From Monodelphis domestica (lineage: Eukaryota > Chordata > Mammalia > Didelphimorphia > Didelphidae), in the NCBI RefSeq assembly GCF_027887165.1, contig NC_077227.1, positions 539,138,389 to 539,202,388 of the forward strand: a DNA stretch of 64,000 nucleotides. Direction: 5' to 3'. Both the position numbers and the translations under genes were made by a program. Under the pieces are notes generated by a model that searched no databases, had not been told where the DNA came from, and was given only the letters and a program-made list of their open reading frames with translations. This document shows, piece by piece, positions 24,066 to 35,455 of this stretch. Within the stretch, counting starts at the first letter, position 1. Every line of letters starts with the position of its first letter.

Positions 24066-24286
24066 GGGGGGGGGGGGGCAGCTGGATGGCTCCCTGGATT
24101 GAGAACCAGGCCTAGAGAGGGGAGGTCCTGGGTTCAAATTTGGCCTTAGACACTTCCTAGCTGTGTGACCCTGGGCAAGCCACTTAAATCCCATTGCCTA
24201 ACCCTTACCATTCTTCTGCATTGGAACCAATGCACAGTAATGATTCTAAGATGCAAGGTAAGGGTTGTTGTTGTTTTTTTTTTTTA
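24066..24286 (+). repeat. WSINE1/SINE-1_MD-type CORE-SINE with G-run start
   Basis: Begins with a run of 13 G (24066-24078) instead of the usual 3-4, then 'cagctggatggctcc', 'gttcaaatttggcc', 'gctgtgtgaccctgggcaag', 'aaccaatgcacagtaa' and a GTT/T-rich tail. Flanks 'gtaaaagtg' and 'gtgaaagtg' may be a weak duplication. Confidence 0.9.
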
Positions 24287-24559
24287 ACGTGAAAGTGAAA
24301 GCAGGAGAGACCTCCATAGGGACAGACCCAGCTCAGTTGTTTTTCCATTTGAAAGATACTAAGATAGAGGATAGAATATTTCCAATTAATTATCAGAGAA
24401 ATTATCCTTTCCTTCATTTTCTTATCATTCTTGATTATTTGCTTTTATCTAATAATAAATGTAATAATTTTCCTTCCTTTTAAAATATTCACTGAGCAAC
24501 CTACTGTACTATCTGTAAATTTGACCACAAATAACTGAAATTGGGCCCCTACTATATAT

Positions 24560-24940
24560 TTTGTCTTTTTCTATTAGAATGTAATTTCCTTTGAGGGCAA
24601 GGATAATCTTATTATTGTTCCTTTATTCACATGTTCCCACTCTTTGTGACCTGTGCCCCACAGCATGCCAATGTTGTCCATGAAGTTTTCTTGGCAAAGA
24701 TCCTAGAGTGGTTTGCTGTTTCTATCTCTAGTGGATCAAGGCAAGCAGAGTTTAAATGACTTGCCCAGGGTCACACAGCTAATATTTGAGTCCAAATTTG
24801 AATTCTGGTCTTCCTGATTTCAGGTTTAGTACTCTATCCACTGAGATACCTAGCTGCCATGGGATGGCCTTCCTTTTTGTTATTTATAGTCACATCATTT
24901 AGAATTGTACCTGGCATGTCTTTAACTGTATTCATCAAGA
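24560..24940 (+). repeat. L2-type 3' tail split by MAR1
   Basis: 'attagaatgtaatttccttt' and 'gagggcaaggataatctt', then after the SINE 'attgtacctggcatg', keep the order of the L2 3' end. Confidence 0.55.
24625..24858 (-). repeat. MAR1-type SINE
   Basis: The antisense RTE-like tail ('actctttgtgacctgtgccc', 'aagttttcttggcaaagatc') leads into 'gacttgcccagggtcacaca' and 'ctgagatacctagctgcc'. Confidence 0.8.
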
Positions 24941-25298
24941 AAGATACTAGATTCTTTTCTCATAACAAGTAAGGAGACTTTTATTTTTAGTCTTTATTTT
25001 CAAATCAACCTATATCCATCCCTTGAGAATTTTAGAAGGTCCTCAGAGATGCTAATGTTCTACCTTGAGAAATTGAAAACAGTAAAGCTGTGCTCAATTG
25101 GAAAAAAGAGCATCAGGGAGGAAATGCTCAAAATTCAGTTTTTGTCAAGTTTTGGTCAAAGTTTATGCTCAGTGAGGATATATGTGTATATGTGTATGTA
25201 AAAATAGCAAACTTGTTCAAATCCAGACAGTGATCTGCAATGGAATTGACCTGGGAGGAAGGATGGGGAAAAAAGGAGAGAAGAAGAAGGGGCAGGGG

Positions 25299-25301
<3 letters not shown>
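24941..25301. other. unassigned sequence
   Basis: Nothing recognised. Becomes purine-rich toward the microsatellite. Confidence 0.45.

Positions 25302-25385
<84 letters not shown>
25302..25385. repeat. (GA)n microsatellite
   Basis: About 40 uninterrupted GA units preceded by a 50-bp purine-rich lead-in. It creates four spurious Arg-Glu or Ser-Leu open frames on both strands. Confidence 0.98.
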
Positions 25386-25389
<4 letters not shown>

Positions 25390-26229
25390 AGAGCACATCC
25401 ACTGAAGCTTATAATATTCCTAGTGCTTCAATAGTTGACAAACACATCTTTCTCAGTAGATGAGAGACATAGAAAACACATTAGACACACTAAGAAAACA
25501 CAATTTTAGGACTCCTTAAGTGCATTGACTCTTGCAGAGAGCAACTGAAAAGGGGAACTTCTTGAGGACTTCACAAAGGAAGAAAGGGACTTCCACTCCT
25601 GAGAATTTATAGGTTGATCCTTTGGCTATGAATGCTCTCTACTTTGAGTCTACTTTCTCTAGAATCAAGTGTGAGAAAGCAGAATGTATCCTTGGATTGA
25701 GAGGGAAAGAGGGCAGCTATTAACAATTGTCCTTGTAATATCTGCTTAGCAACTACCTTATCTAAAAGTTAATTAAGCCTAGCTGATAATCATTGGGGAG
25801 CACACTGATGGGGACTCATCAGTGACAATCCTAGAAACTAAGTTCGTTGGCATTAACTCTAAAGGAAGTAATCATTAGCCATCTTTTGAGGATTTTGCAG
25901 ATAAAATGTGCCAGGGAGCTAGGGAAGAAGTCCTAGGAAAGTAGCATAGTCTCAGGCAGGGTGATAGGAAGTTCCACCCCTCTATGTAATTTGAAGACTC
26001 ATCAGATGTAATGATAGGTCAAACTTGGCTTTTTTATCCCTAATTTCTATAATTTTGTTCATATTTTGAAGGTCAAATTCTTGTTTTTTTTCTTGATATT
26101 CTTTTATCTTGATAGTCTTTTAAGAAATTCTACATTAGTGGAAAAGATTTATCTTGTTAACTTTACAAGTGACCATTTTATCACAAAGATTTAAAAAGTT
26201 GCCATCTCTTTTACCTACTGAAAAAAGCC
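25386..26229. other. unassigned sequence
   Basis: No repeat or gene recognised in about 850 bp. Confidence 0.45.
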
Positions 26230-26891
26230 TCACTTGATCTTTACATCCCAGCTAACTATTGTCCTATTTCTTTTCTGCCCTTTGTAGTTAAATTACTTGA
26301 AATGCTTCCTACAATAAATGCCTTCACTTTCTCTACTCTCACTATCAATCTTAACCCTTTAATAATCTGGCTTCTGACTTTATCATTCCACAGAAACTGT
26401 TCTCTCCTAAGTCACTCATGGTCTCTTCACTGTCAAATCCAGTGGCTTTTTCTCAGTTCTCATTGTCCTTGACCTCTCTGTGGACTTTAACACTGTTGAT
26501 CATTCCTTCTTGATACTCTCTTCTCTCTAGGTTTTTGAGACATCATTCTGTCCTGGTTTTCTTCATATCTATCTGATCACCCTTCTGTCTCTTCTTCTGG
26601 ATTCTCTTCCAGTTAACACCCTCTGATGTTCTACAAGGTTTTATCCTGGGCACTCTTCTCCCTAGGTATTATGTCACTTGGTAATCTCATTAGCTCCCAT
26701 GGATTTAATTACTATCTTTATGCTGATGATTCTCACATTTATATTTTTTGCCCCAATCTCTCTGCTGACCTTTAATCTTGCATTTCTGACCATCTTTCAG
26801 ACATCTTGAGCCAGATATCCAATAGACATCTTAAACTCAATGTGTCCAAAACAGAATTCATTATCTTTCCCTTTGAGAAAAATTAATAATA

Positions 26892-27881
26892 TGCTGTATC
26901 ATTTGATAATTAATAAATATTACTCTGTAATCTACCTCCCCCACTCCTCTTAGTCTAGCTCATAAAGCAGTCTCTAAAGATTAGTCAGTAATGGGAACAC
27001 TTTTAGCCTGGGGGGAACTTGTTTGCTAACAGATACACAGAGAAATAGATTGAGCTAGGCCCTCCCTAGGGAACAACTCTTCTGCCTCCTTGCTAAAATT
27101 AGGGGTGATTCAGCCTCCCAAAAGGGGTCCAAACTAGGGGAACCTGATTGGGTTAGTTCTGATTTTCTGACCAAGATTACTAGAGTTAGCTGAGCAATTA
27201 GCATTCCATAATTGTCAGCCACACCTAATTTTATCACTTGAAGATTACTCCCATTTCCCAAAGAGGAAGTCATAGGGAGGAGGCAAGGTAACTCTTAATC
27301 CACTTCCTCATTAAAATGCCAATGGATCAGGATTGTTTTACCTTTCTCTGCAGTGTTGGTGAGGTAGGCTAGTGTCTACCCCATAGCATGTGTAAACTTC
27401 TCCTAGTGGAAAGAGTAAATGATAACAATTTGTTCCAGTGGCCATGAAGGTTGCTGATGCAAATGCTGTGGAATGATATCTAAGATGCCAAGATCATCCA
27501 CTGCTTCTTGGCCTAATTGTTCCAACTTTTGTCTTACTTTGATGACTACAGAAGAGCATATGAGGCTGGTGACCATGCAGCTCTGCCTTACTTAAGCCCA
27601 ATTCAAGCACAAGTCAAAATATCACCCATTATGCCATTGTTCCTCTTTGAAAATGAAGGATAAATAACAACTTTGCTAGGGGTGGTCCAAATGAAGTAGT
27701 CAGGCCAATCAGAAGGAAGATACACCTAGGTTTAAAAAACCCTTTTAGTCCTCACTTGGTGTCTTTGGTCAGGCTATTGACCCAATTTACTGGTTATTGT
27801 TACCCTTATTAATAAATGGATTATGCTCAGATACCTGGCTTTTTGGCTAAGATGGTCCAGCATAGCCAACTTTTACTAACA
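26892..27881 (+). mobile_element. solo-LTR-like fossil within L2
   Basis: Starts TGCTG and ends TAACA, with a TATA-like 'tttaaaaaaccc' near 27732 and AATAAA at 27811-27816, in promoter-to-polyA order. No clean duplication was found, and about 100 bp beyond the 3' end are also not L2, so boundaries are approximate. It holds a SINE at 27432-27663. Old retroviral-type LTR, family not assigned. Confidence 0.55.
27432..27663 (+). repeat. RTE-tailed SINE-like element within the LTR
   Basis: 'aggttgctgatgcaaatgct', 'atcatccactgcttcttggc' and the end 'tgaaggataaataacaac' fit a marsupial repeat with an RTE-like 3' end. Flanking ataacaattt (27422-27431) and ataacaacttt (27664-27674) look like its target-site duplication. 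Confidence 0.6.
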
Positions 27882-28400
27882 GTTTACATGCTATTATTAA
27901 TAAGCTATTATATTGCCTTGGAGAAAACTGTATCTCAGTCTATAGTAATTTGTCTTATAGTCTTGTAGTATTTTTACTCACTATTCCCCTAAAAGCCTCC
28001 TTCACCTCCCCACCACCCTACCTTCTCCCTTTGCTATTACTGTAGAGAGCAACACTATCTTCCTAGACTCACAATTTAGGAGTCATCCTGGCTTCTTCAC
28101 TCTCTCTCAATCCTCATGTTGCATCTGCTGTCAAAGCCTGTGGATCTGACCTTGGCAACATCTCCCAAATGTCTTCTGACACTGCCACCACTTTAGTGCA
28201 GGCACTCATCATCTCATACCTGGATTACTCACCTGCTAGTGAGTCTGTCTGCCTCAAGTCTGTCCCCACTCCATCCATTCTCCATTCAGTCACTAAAGTG
28301 ACTTTCCTAAAATTGGACTCTGATCATGTCATAACCTCTCCACCCTTCTCAATAAATTCCAGTGGTTCTCTATTGTCTCCAGGAGCAAATACAAAATGCT

Positions 28401-28453
28401 TTTTGTGATAAAATAGTTGCTAGATATCAAGATATCTCTTTTCTGTTAATGTA
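28401..28453. other. 53-bp insert in L2 flanked by an 18-bp direct repeat
   Basis: Flanks gagcaaatacaaaatgct (28383-28400) and gagcaaacacaacatgct (28454-28471) match at 16 of 18 positions and both read as the same L2 position. The insert contains the near-palindrome 'agatatcaagatatct' and matches no family known to me. Confidence 0.65.
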
Positions 28454-29186
28454 GAGCAAACACAACATGCTTGGCATCCAAAACCCTCTATAACCTGGCT
28501 CTTTCCTATCTTTTCAGTCTTCTTGTACCTTATTCCCCAAAATGTACTTTTCAGTCCAGTGACACTGGCTTCTTAGCTGTTCCATGAACAAGAACCTCCA
28601 TCTCTTGGATCCTGGCATCTTTTCATCTTCCATGCTTGGGATGCTCTTCCTTCTCCACTGACTTTCTGATATCCCTGGCTTCCTTTAAATCCTAACAAAA
28701 ATCTCACCTCCTAGAAGAAATTTTTCCTGGTGGCTCTTAATTCCAGTGATTCCCCTCAGATAATTATTTCCTATGTATAGCTTATTATTTTCTTTATTAT
28801 TAATCAATGATCATTTATCTACATTTATTATTAATAATGTTTTATCATTATTTGTTAGTAGTATGTTTTTCTTTACATGTGGATTCCCTCATTAGATTAT
28901 CAGCTCCTTGAGAGCCAGAGAGGTTTTGCCTCTTTTTGTATCACTAGCACTTAGCACAGTGCCTGGTATATAGTATGTGCTAAATTAATGTTTATTGAAT
29001 TGAATTGTTGAATTGGCTATATAGGCTATGACATTTCCAAAGCCTTAAGTGAGATTGTCCCAGGGATGGAATGATATGCAAATATAAGTGATTGAGATTT
29101 TGGAGGGAAACAATAGCACTAGATGATAAAGCTTCTTTGACTGGCTGGCACAAACAGAATTTTTTCAATATGATGTGTCGCACTCA

Positions 29187-29352
29187 ATTTTTTTTAAACC
29201 CTTACCTTCCATTTTAGAATAGATACTAAGTATTGGTTCCAAGGCAGAACAGTGGTAAAGGCTAGGCAATTGGGTAAGTGACTTACCCAAGGTCACATAT
29301 CTAAAAAGTACTTAAAGCTAGATTTAAAGCCAGAATATCCTGTCTCCAGACC
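29187..29352 (-). repeat. WSINE1/SINE-1_MD-type CORE-SINE, diverged
   Basis: T-run, 'aaacccttaccttccatttt', 'ggttccaaggcagaacagtgg', 'gtgacttacccaaggtcaca'. The 5' end is degraded. Confidence 0.8.
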
Positions 29353-29675
29353 TGAAGCAGGATCTTCTGCCCCAGCCTCATGCATTTTTTATTATGTTTA
29401 AAAAATATGAAGGATTATTCATAGCAGTCACAAACATTAGAAGTTCAGGAATGTATAAAGGAAAAAGCATTGGATTAGGAATTAAGAAACCTGGGTTAGT
29501 CAAAATTCTATGCTGGTTGGATAAGTAATCTGAGATATTGATATAACCCTTCCAATTCAAGGTAAATCCACAAACTGATAGAGATATTAAAGAAATCAAT
29601 GCTGCTTTGTGATGCATTTGAAATGCTTTGGCCTACAGCTACTCCTGGTGATAAATAACATAGATCCTCTTCATA

Positions 29676-29890
29676 AAGAGCAGCTAGAAGACACAGTGAA
29701 CAGAGCACAGGGTCTGAAGTTAGGAAAGCCTGAGGTCAAATATAGCCTCACATATTTACTAGATGCATGACTTTGGGCAAGTCATTTATCCTCTTACCTT
29801 TATCTGCAAAATAAGCTGTAAAAGAAAATGGCAAACCACTACAGTGTCTTTGTAAAGAAAACCCCAAATGGGATCATGAGGAGTTGAACA
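29676..29890 (+). repeat. MAR1-type SINE
   Basis: 'agagcagctagaag', 'cctgaggtcaaatatagcct', 'actttgggcaagtcattta', 'aaatggcaaaccactacagt', 'accccaaatgggatcatg'. Confidence 0.8.
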
Positions 29891-30033
29891 AAAAAATACA
29901 TATATATCTTGGACAGACATTCCAAATGGAGAATAAGTTAGTTGTATCTGGAACTGAAGAAGATGAGTTGATCAAGAAAATTCCAAATGGGGTCATAAAA
30001 AATTAGATACAAATGAAATGACTGAACAACAAT
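29891..30033 (+). repeat. second RTE-like tail
   Basis: 'gaaaattccaaatggggtca' and 'aaatgactgaacaacaat' repeat the MAR1 tail immediately after the SINE above, without a second core. Possibly a truncated second SINE or an internal duplication. Confidence 0.5.
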
Positions 30034-30208
30034 TCATTGCAAGAGAACATCAGGACAATGTCTTAATGTTTCTAATTGATAGAGAAGATTGGCTGGAAGC
30101 TAGCTAAGTTGATAGGTGTTTATGATAGTCAGAATGGAGCTTGAATAGGGGAAAGAGTCTAGAAGTAAGTCTAGTACTGGGGATTGGGAAGTCCAAGTCC
30201 TAATAGAT

Positions 30209-30421
30209 CTGTGTTGGTGAACCTATGGCATGTGTGCTGTAGAGAACTGTTCCCCTACCCCTCTCCACATGCACCTATGGACATTTCTGACATGACCTGT
30301 CCCTCTATAGCCCAATGCAAGAGCTTCCTCCCTCCCTTGTCTGGGGTAAGGGTAAGGGGGTTACATGTAGTGTGAGGGTTGCAATTTGGGCACTTGGTCT
30401 CTAAAAGGTTCACCGTCACTG
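30209..30421. mobile_element. hAT (OposCharlie-like) MITE
   Basis: Termini 'ctgtgttggtgaacctatg' and 'aaaaggttcaccgtcactg' are inverted repeats of the same type as 16638-17338. Flanks taatagat and tatagatg suggest an imperfect TA-centred 8-bp duplication. 213 bp, no coding. Confidence 0.75.
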
Positions 30422-30689
30422 TATAGATGCTACATCTGCTTGGCAAAATTCTGAACCCCCAGAAATCTCTACATGGGTAAAGAGTACTTGCAGGAGGAAA
30501 CATAGACAGACCTGAAGATTGATGAGTAATTGATTTTACAAAAATACGTGAGTGGGTGGGTCACAAACACTTATCAAGCTCCTACTCTATCCAAAGTATA
30601 GTACTATGTTCTGGATTTACAAAAATGAAAAATGATATGATCCCCAACTTAAAAAATTCTTGCCTCCATTTTCTCAGCTAGAATCTGGT

Positions 30690-30903
30690 GATCGTAAAAC
30701 ATGTTCCCATGGCCTATAATACTCATGAGCACACCCTAAGCCAGAATAAAATGTAAATGGAAAATAGTTAACAAAATAAATATGCAATAAAACCTAGATA
30801 ATATTGCATTTTAAAATTAAGTCAACGTGCCACCATGTAAGGGATCCTTGAATATGAATTAGTGATCCCCATTTCTATTGAATTTTATACCACTGCTCTA
30901 CCT
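30690..30903. mobile_element. old hAT-like MITE
   Basis: 'gtaagggatccttgaatatg' followed by 'ttttataccactgctcta' matches the same body and end as the copy at 32154-32365. The left terminus is degraded. Confidence 0.45.
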
Positions 30904-30909
30904 AAATAT

Positions 30910-31735
30910 ACAATAATAGACTCATGGCATCTTCAAATTGAAAAGGACCTTCTCCTAGGCCTTCTAGTTCAACTCATGCCTAAAAAAAGAATCTACATTC
31001 AACATGCCTGACGAATGGTTTATCCAGCAGCTGCTTGATTTTCTGGGAAGCAGAATCTATAATCCTACTTTCACAAGGCAATACATTCTACTTTAGAATA
31101 GCTCTAATTATTAGGAGCTTCTTCTTAACATCAAGACTGAATTTTCATATTTGTAATTTCCACCTATTAATTACTTCTGGATTTTGCCCTCTAAGGCCAA
31201 GCAAAATCAGACTAATCTGTCTCTCCTTGGATATCTCTCTTCAAATACTTGAAGAAAGCTAACGTATATTCCTTCAGTCTTCTCCAGGCTTAACATCCAC
31301 TCTTCCTTCAGCCAGTTGTCAGTTGGCATTATCTCTAGAATCTTCATCTCCTTGTAGGCTTCCTCTGAATGCTCTCCAACTTACCTTTCCTAAATGCCAT
31401 GTCCCAAACTGACAACAGAATTATAGGCTTGGTCTGACCCAGGCAGCATTCAGCAAGACTAACCCCTCTCTGGACACTATATCCTTCTTAATGTAGGCAA
31501 AGGTCATATCAGCTTGCTTTGGGTGCCATATCATAATGGGACTCATATTGAATTTGTTATCTGCTAAAAGTTCCATTTTTAAAAAAGATAAATGAATATC
31601 TAACCACACCTCCCCCACCTTGGACTTATGATGTTGATTTTTTAAAAACCTAAATTGATATTTTATATTTATCATTATAAACTTTCTTCTTAAAATTCAG
31701 CCCATTGTTCTAGTCAGTTAAGAGTTTTCTGGGTC
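30910..31735 (-). repeat. CR1/L3 LINE 3' end
   Basis: The antisense CR1 order is clear: 'aattgaaaaggacct', 'gaagcagaatctataatcc', 'gccctctaaggccaagcaaa', 'cagtcttctccaggcttaac', 'tctggacactatatccttc', 'gcatatcagcttg'-like. Over 800 bp and old. Confidence 0.75.
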
Positions 31736-31979
31736 CTGACTCTCATGAGAGTCATAGAAGAGAATATTTATGAAGTCATTTAGAAAATTATTTCAAACTG
31801 GCAGAACAATGTGACATTATTATTGTGCATTCTAGTGGTTATGATATTGCTCAAAGTTTCACTTCCACTTCCACAGAGCTTATCTGTATTCTATTCTTTT
31901 CATTAAGTCAGGAACAATTTGCTCCATTTAAAAAAATATTCTTAAGGGGAATGGCCAATTGTGTTGATTATATCACCAG

Positions 31980-32152
31980 GGAGTGCAGTAAGGAAAAGAA
32001 CAGTAAATTGGTAATCAGGAGCTATGGCTTCTAGTCCAGGCTCCCCCAATAATTTTATTCTTGGGTGAGTTACTTCACTTTCTAATACCTCACATTTGTA
32101 AAATGGAGGGTTTGGAGTAGATGACCTTGAAGGGCCTTTCTAGCCCTAAGGT
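31980..32152 (+). repeat. MIR3-like SINE with CR1/L3 tail
   Basis: 'gtaatcaggagctatggctt', 'ttgtaaaatggagggtttgg', 'agatgaccttgaagggcctt', 'agccctaaggttcta' in sense order. Confidence 0.65.
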
Positions 32153-32153
32153 T

Positions 32154-32365
32154 CTACAGGAGAGGTGTCAGACACCCTGCCCACACATTCCAAATGCAGT
32201 GTGAACCAACCAGGTTAAAACTGGGAAATATTTAGCAAAATAAATAAAAATACAAGAGAATTTAGATGTTTATAATATATGATTTTCCAAGTCAGTACGG
32301 GCTGGCAGGGATCCTTAAGTATGTGTTAGTGTTCTCCTTTTCTACTTGAGTTAGATTTTAAAATT
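32154..32365. mobile_element. old hAT-like MITE
   Basis: Starts 'caggagaggtgtcagacacc', body 'aaatatttagcaaaataaat' and 'cagggatccttaagtatgtg', end 'ctacttgagttagattt'. Same family as 30690-30903. Confidence 0.5.
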
Positions 32366-32369
32366 TTTC

Positions 32370-33195
32370 CCTCCATTAGACTATTTCCTTCTCTTTTTTG
32401 ATTTTTAGTATATTTATAATTCTTTTACTTTATTTTTTTCAATTACATGAGAAACTATTTTTTATGATTGCTTTCTGACATTTTAAGATTCTGATTCTTT
32501 CCTTCCCTCCCCTCCCTCTTCTTCCCTTCATGCTCCCTGATGTGGTAAATGGCCTTTTATAGGTTATACCAGTGCTTTCATGCAATGTTCAATGTATATT
32601 CCTCATGCCATGACAGAAGATACATATCACACATACAATAAAATACTCATGAAGGAAATAACGTGAAAGCTGGCATGCTTTGATCTATAATCAGATTCTA
32701 ATAGTTCCTTCTTTAGGCAGAATTTTTTATCACTTGTTCCTTGAGGGTATCTTGGGACCTCATTTTGCTGATAATAGTTCAGTCCTTCATAGCTAATTAC
32801 TATACAATATTTCTGGATATATTGTTCTCTTGGTTCTTTCACTTTACTTTGTATCAGTTTATATAAGTCTTTTCAGGCTTTTCAGAACTTTTCTTGTTCA
32901 TTGTTTCTTATGGTGCAATAGTGTTCCATTACAACTATATACCACAACTTTTTCATTCATTCACCAATTGATGGATTACGCCCCCTCCCAGGTTCCCAGT
33001 TCTTTGCCACTACAAAGAGAGCTGCTAAAAATATTTTTGTGCAAGTAGGACCTTTCCCCTTATCTCTGATCTCTTGGGACACAGACCTAGTAGTGGTATT
33101 GCTGGGTTAAAGGGTATATATAGTTTTATGGCCCTTTAGTTATGGTTCCACATTGCTCTCCAGAATGGTTATATCAGTTCATTTTCTGAGTTTCA
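32370..33195 (-). repeat. old L1 3' fragment
   Basis: The minus strand reads as L1 3' UTR and ORF2 C-terminus: antisense 'aatagtgttccattacaact', 'ttcattcaccaattgatgga', 'ctgctaaaaatatttttgtg', 'ctctccagaatggtta'. More diverged than the L1 at 50-57 kb. Confidence 0.75.
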
Positions 33196-34342
33196 AACAT
33201 TCACTATCTGGTTCTCTTCTGTGATTCTTTATTAGCTATAAAAACAAAATACTTCTTATGGCTCAATAAAGCAACAAACTGATTCACTTAACTTCAAGGC
33301 TTTTGTGCTGGGTACTGGATACAATACATAGCAAGTAGCAGTGTGTAATTCTATCTTTAAGGAAGCATCAGATTGTCTAAATGCAAGGTTAAGTCTTTAG
33401 TCATACTGTTAAAGTGCCTTTTTATGTCTGGTCACCTACTATTTGGTTCTGGTATTAAAAGATCCTAGAAGCATTCTCAGGACCCCATGGAATTTGTAAA
33501 CTTCAGCTATTTGCCATTAGAGACCAAGGCTCATTCATTGCTGCATTGACTTTTTTTCACAGTGCTCCCAGATATAATTAAACCTTAGCCCACATATGCC
33601 AAGAGAACTTATTGAATTCCTTTAAATTCAGCCACCAGCACTAAGGGGAGTCCCAAATACTGTTTCTTCAAGAGAATGCAGAAACTTAGTTTGTGCTTTG
33701 TTGTTGTTTGTGTGTTTTTTTTTGTTGCTGTTGTTGTTGTTTGCAAACCAGCCATTCTTCACATACCTATTCATAACCCAGAGAGTGAGATCATGCTTCT
33801 AAAATTGTGTGATTAATTATCAGCTTCCCTGCTGGGACTAAGAATGGGTATGAAAGCTTTCAGGATGAAAGCAAGAGCCTTTGGAAAGGTTTTTAATGGA
33901 AGCGTCTAAGTTTCAGATTATCATTTGAAGTCCTTTATATAACTCTATGTTGTTATTTTTTCCTCTCAGAACTTACTACTTGGAGCTGAGATTTATGAGC
34001 CATGTAAAAGGATATGACTACTAAAGTCCTACTCTGATGCTTCATTGTGATTTTGAGAGATCCCAAGTTCTCAAAGTCTCAGAGGTACAAATTTTGGCAG
34101 TTCCTAACTGCAGGCCTTTTAACAGGTTTTTACGTCTGGTCCAAGGACCAACCTTGCTAAAAGCAAAGGATCAGTGTCCTTTTTTGAACTGTAGCATAGT
34201 CACTATTAAATGATATTAAAAGCTGTAATTTAATAAGTCTCATGAGAAAATGCTTGCTTCCCAAAAAGAGATTATAAATTTAAGGGCCTTTCTCCTGAAG
34301 ATATTTGGGTTAAAATGAAAATATGGTATGTAAAACATTAAA
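33196..34342. other. unassigned sequence
   Basis: About 1.1 kb with no repeat clearly recognised. A GTT-rich stretch lies at 33700-33740. No convincing open frames. Confidence 0.45.
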
Positions 34343-34346
34343 ATTT

Positions 34347-34972
34347 TGTGAAGATTGAATTTATCTCTCCCCTGATTGTAACAATGAAGGTATTTAGCTC
34401 TTCCTTTATTGGGAAGATTGAATTGTAATCCACAATCTATTTTTAGATTTTAATCCTCAAAAAGGTGATAACTCAGTATTTTCAGTAGATCTACCCATTT
34501 TAACTACAAAAAGGTGTTAAGTAACTACAAAAGGTGAACTAACCCAAAAAAGGCATTAAATAACCCAAAAAGGTATAATCTAACCAAAGAAGGTGTGAAT
34601 TAAAGAGTGGGCAGTCCTGGAGAGGAGTGTCTGCTGTGATTGGTAGATGTGAAATTTAGGGGAGTGACACAAGAGAAAAAGATCTTTAAAAAAAAGAGGA
34701 TCAGAGGCCAGAAGAAGATATTTGATTCCAGGAGATCAAGGAGCTCTCTGACTCAGAGGAGAGACTGGAAGACAGACACTTGAGGAATGACTGGAAGACA
34801 GACACCCAGACTTCTTTCCTTTTAGACGGTCACTGTTGGTGAGTGAAAGGCTGACTTAGTGACCTGCCTTTCTCGTAGGTGTAAAACTCCGAGAAAGGCT
34901 CATGGTCTTGAAACCCTTTTCCCTGATTAGGGCCTTAGTATTTCTACCTGGCTCAGAGGAAGCCGGAGTTTC

Positions 34973-35036
<64 letters not shown>

Positions 35037-35174
35037 CCTTAATATCTTCCTTCTATTGTAAATAAACTACCATAAATTCCATTTACTTTAGTAATTCATT
35101 TTGGGATTTAGAAATTAAATCCCTGGCGACCACCTATATAAATATTCAGAGTCCAAACACAATTTTTTTTAACA
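34347..35174 (+). mobile_element. solo LTR, retroviral-type fossil
   Basis: Starts TGTGAAG and ends TTAACA, flanked by a 4-bp duplication attt (34343-34346 and 35175-35178), as expected for a gammaretrovirus-like (class I) element. Parts: U3 with short degenerate repeats (34460-34605), a long CT tract (34977-35032), AATAAA near 35061 and a U5 with 'ctggcgaccacc'. Related to the LTR inside the L1 near 55 kb. Only the LTR is present. Confidence 0.8.
34977..35032. repeat. (CT)n tract within the LTR
   Basis: About 27 uninterrupted CT units. The related LTR near 55.6 kb has only a short CT run at the same place, so the tract expanded after insertion or in this lineage. Confidence 0.95.
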
Positions 35175-35455
35175 ATTTCTAATGGATTTCAATGGACTTT
35201 TCCTTAATATGGAAACATATTTGCCTTATTTCTAAAAGGCAATATTGTGAAACAGAATGTAACTTTCAAGCTAGAGAAAGAAATTGACCTCTCAGCTAAA
35301 AAAGTTATACCCACAAGCAAATATGAAGAACTAAGTTTTTATTGTTGTTTTTAAAGAAGGGAAGGATAGGTGGAAGAAAGCAGACAGGACAAGGATGTAT
35401 AAGAAGAGCTGAATTAAGGAAATGAGAGGAGCTAGACATAATATTCATAATCACC

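Larger units (their letters stand above)
26230..29012 (+). repeat. L2 LINE, long plus-strand copy, split
   Basis: Left part 26230-26887 carries the reverse transcriptase: L-D-L-S-V-D-F-N-T-V-D-H near 26468-26503 and the catalytic Y-A-D-D at 26719-26730 in an open local frame. The right part (27985-29012) holds the rest of the ORF and the 3' UTR, ending 'cagtgcctggtatatagta'. It is interrupted by an LTR nest (26888-27984) and a 53-bp insert at 28401-28453. Frames are otherwise broken by stops. Confidence 0.85.

Noticed and set aside
25156-25434. Four overlapping Arg-Glu or Ser-Leu open frames on both strands
   Set aside because: They are translations of the (GA)n microsatellite, which has no stops in several frames.
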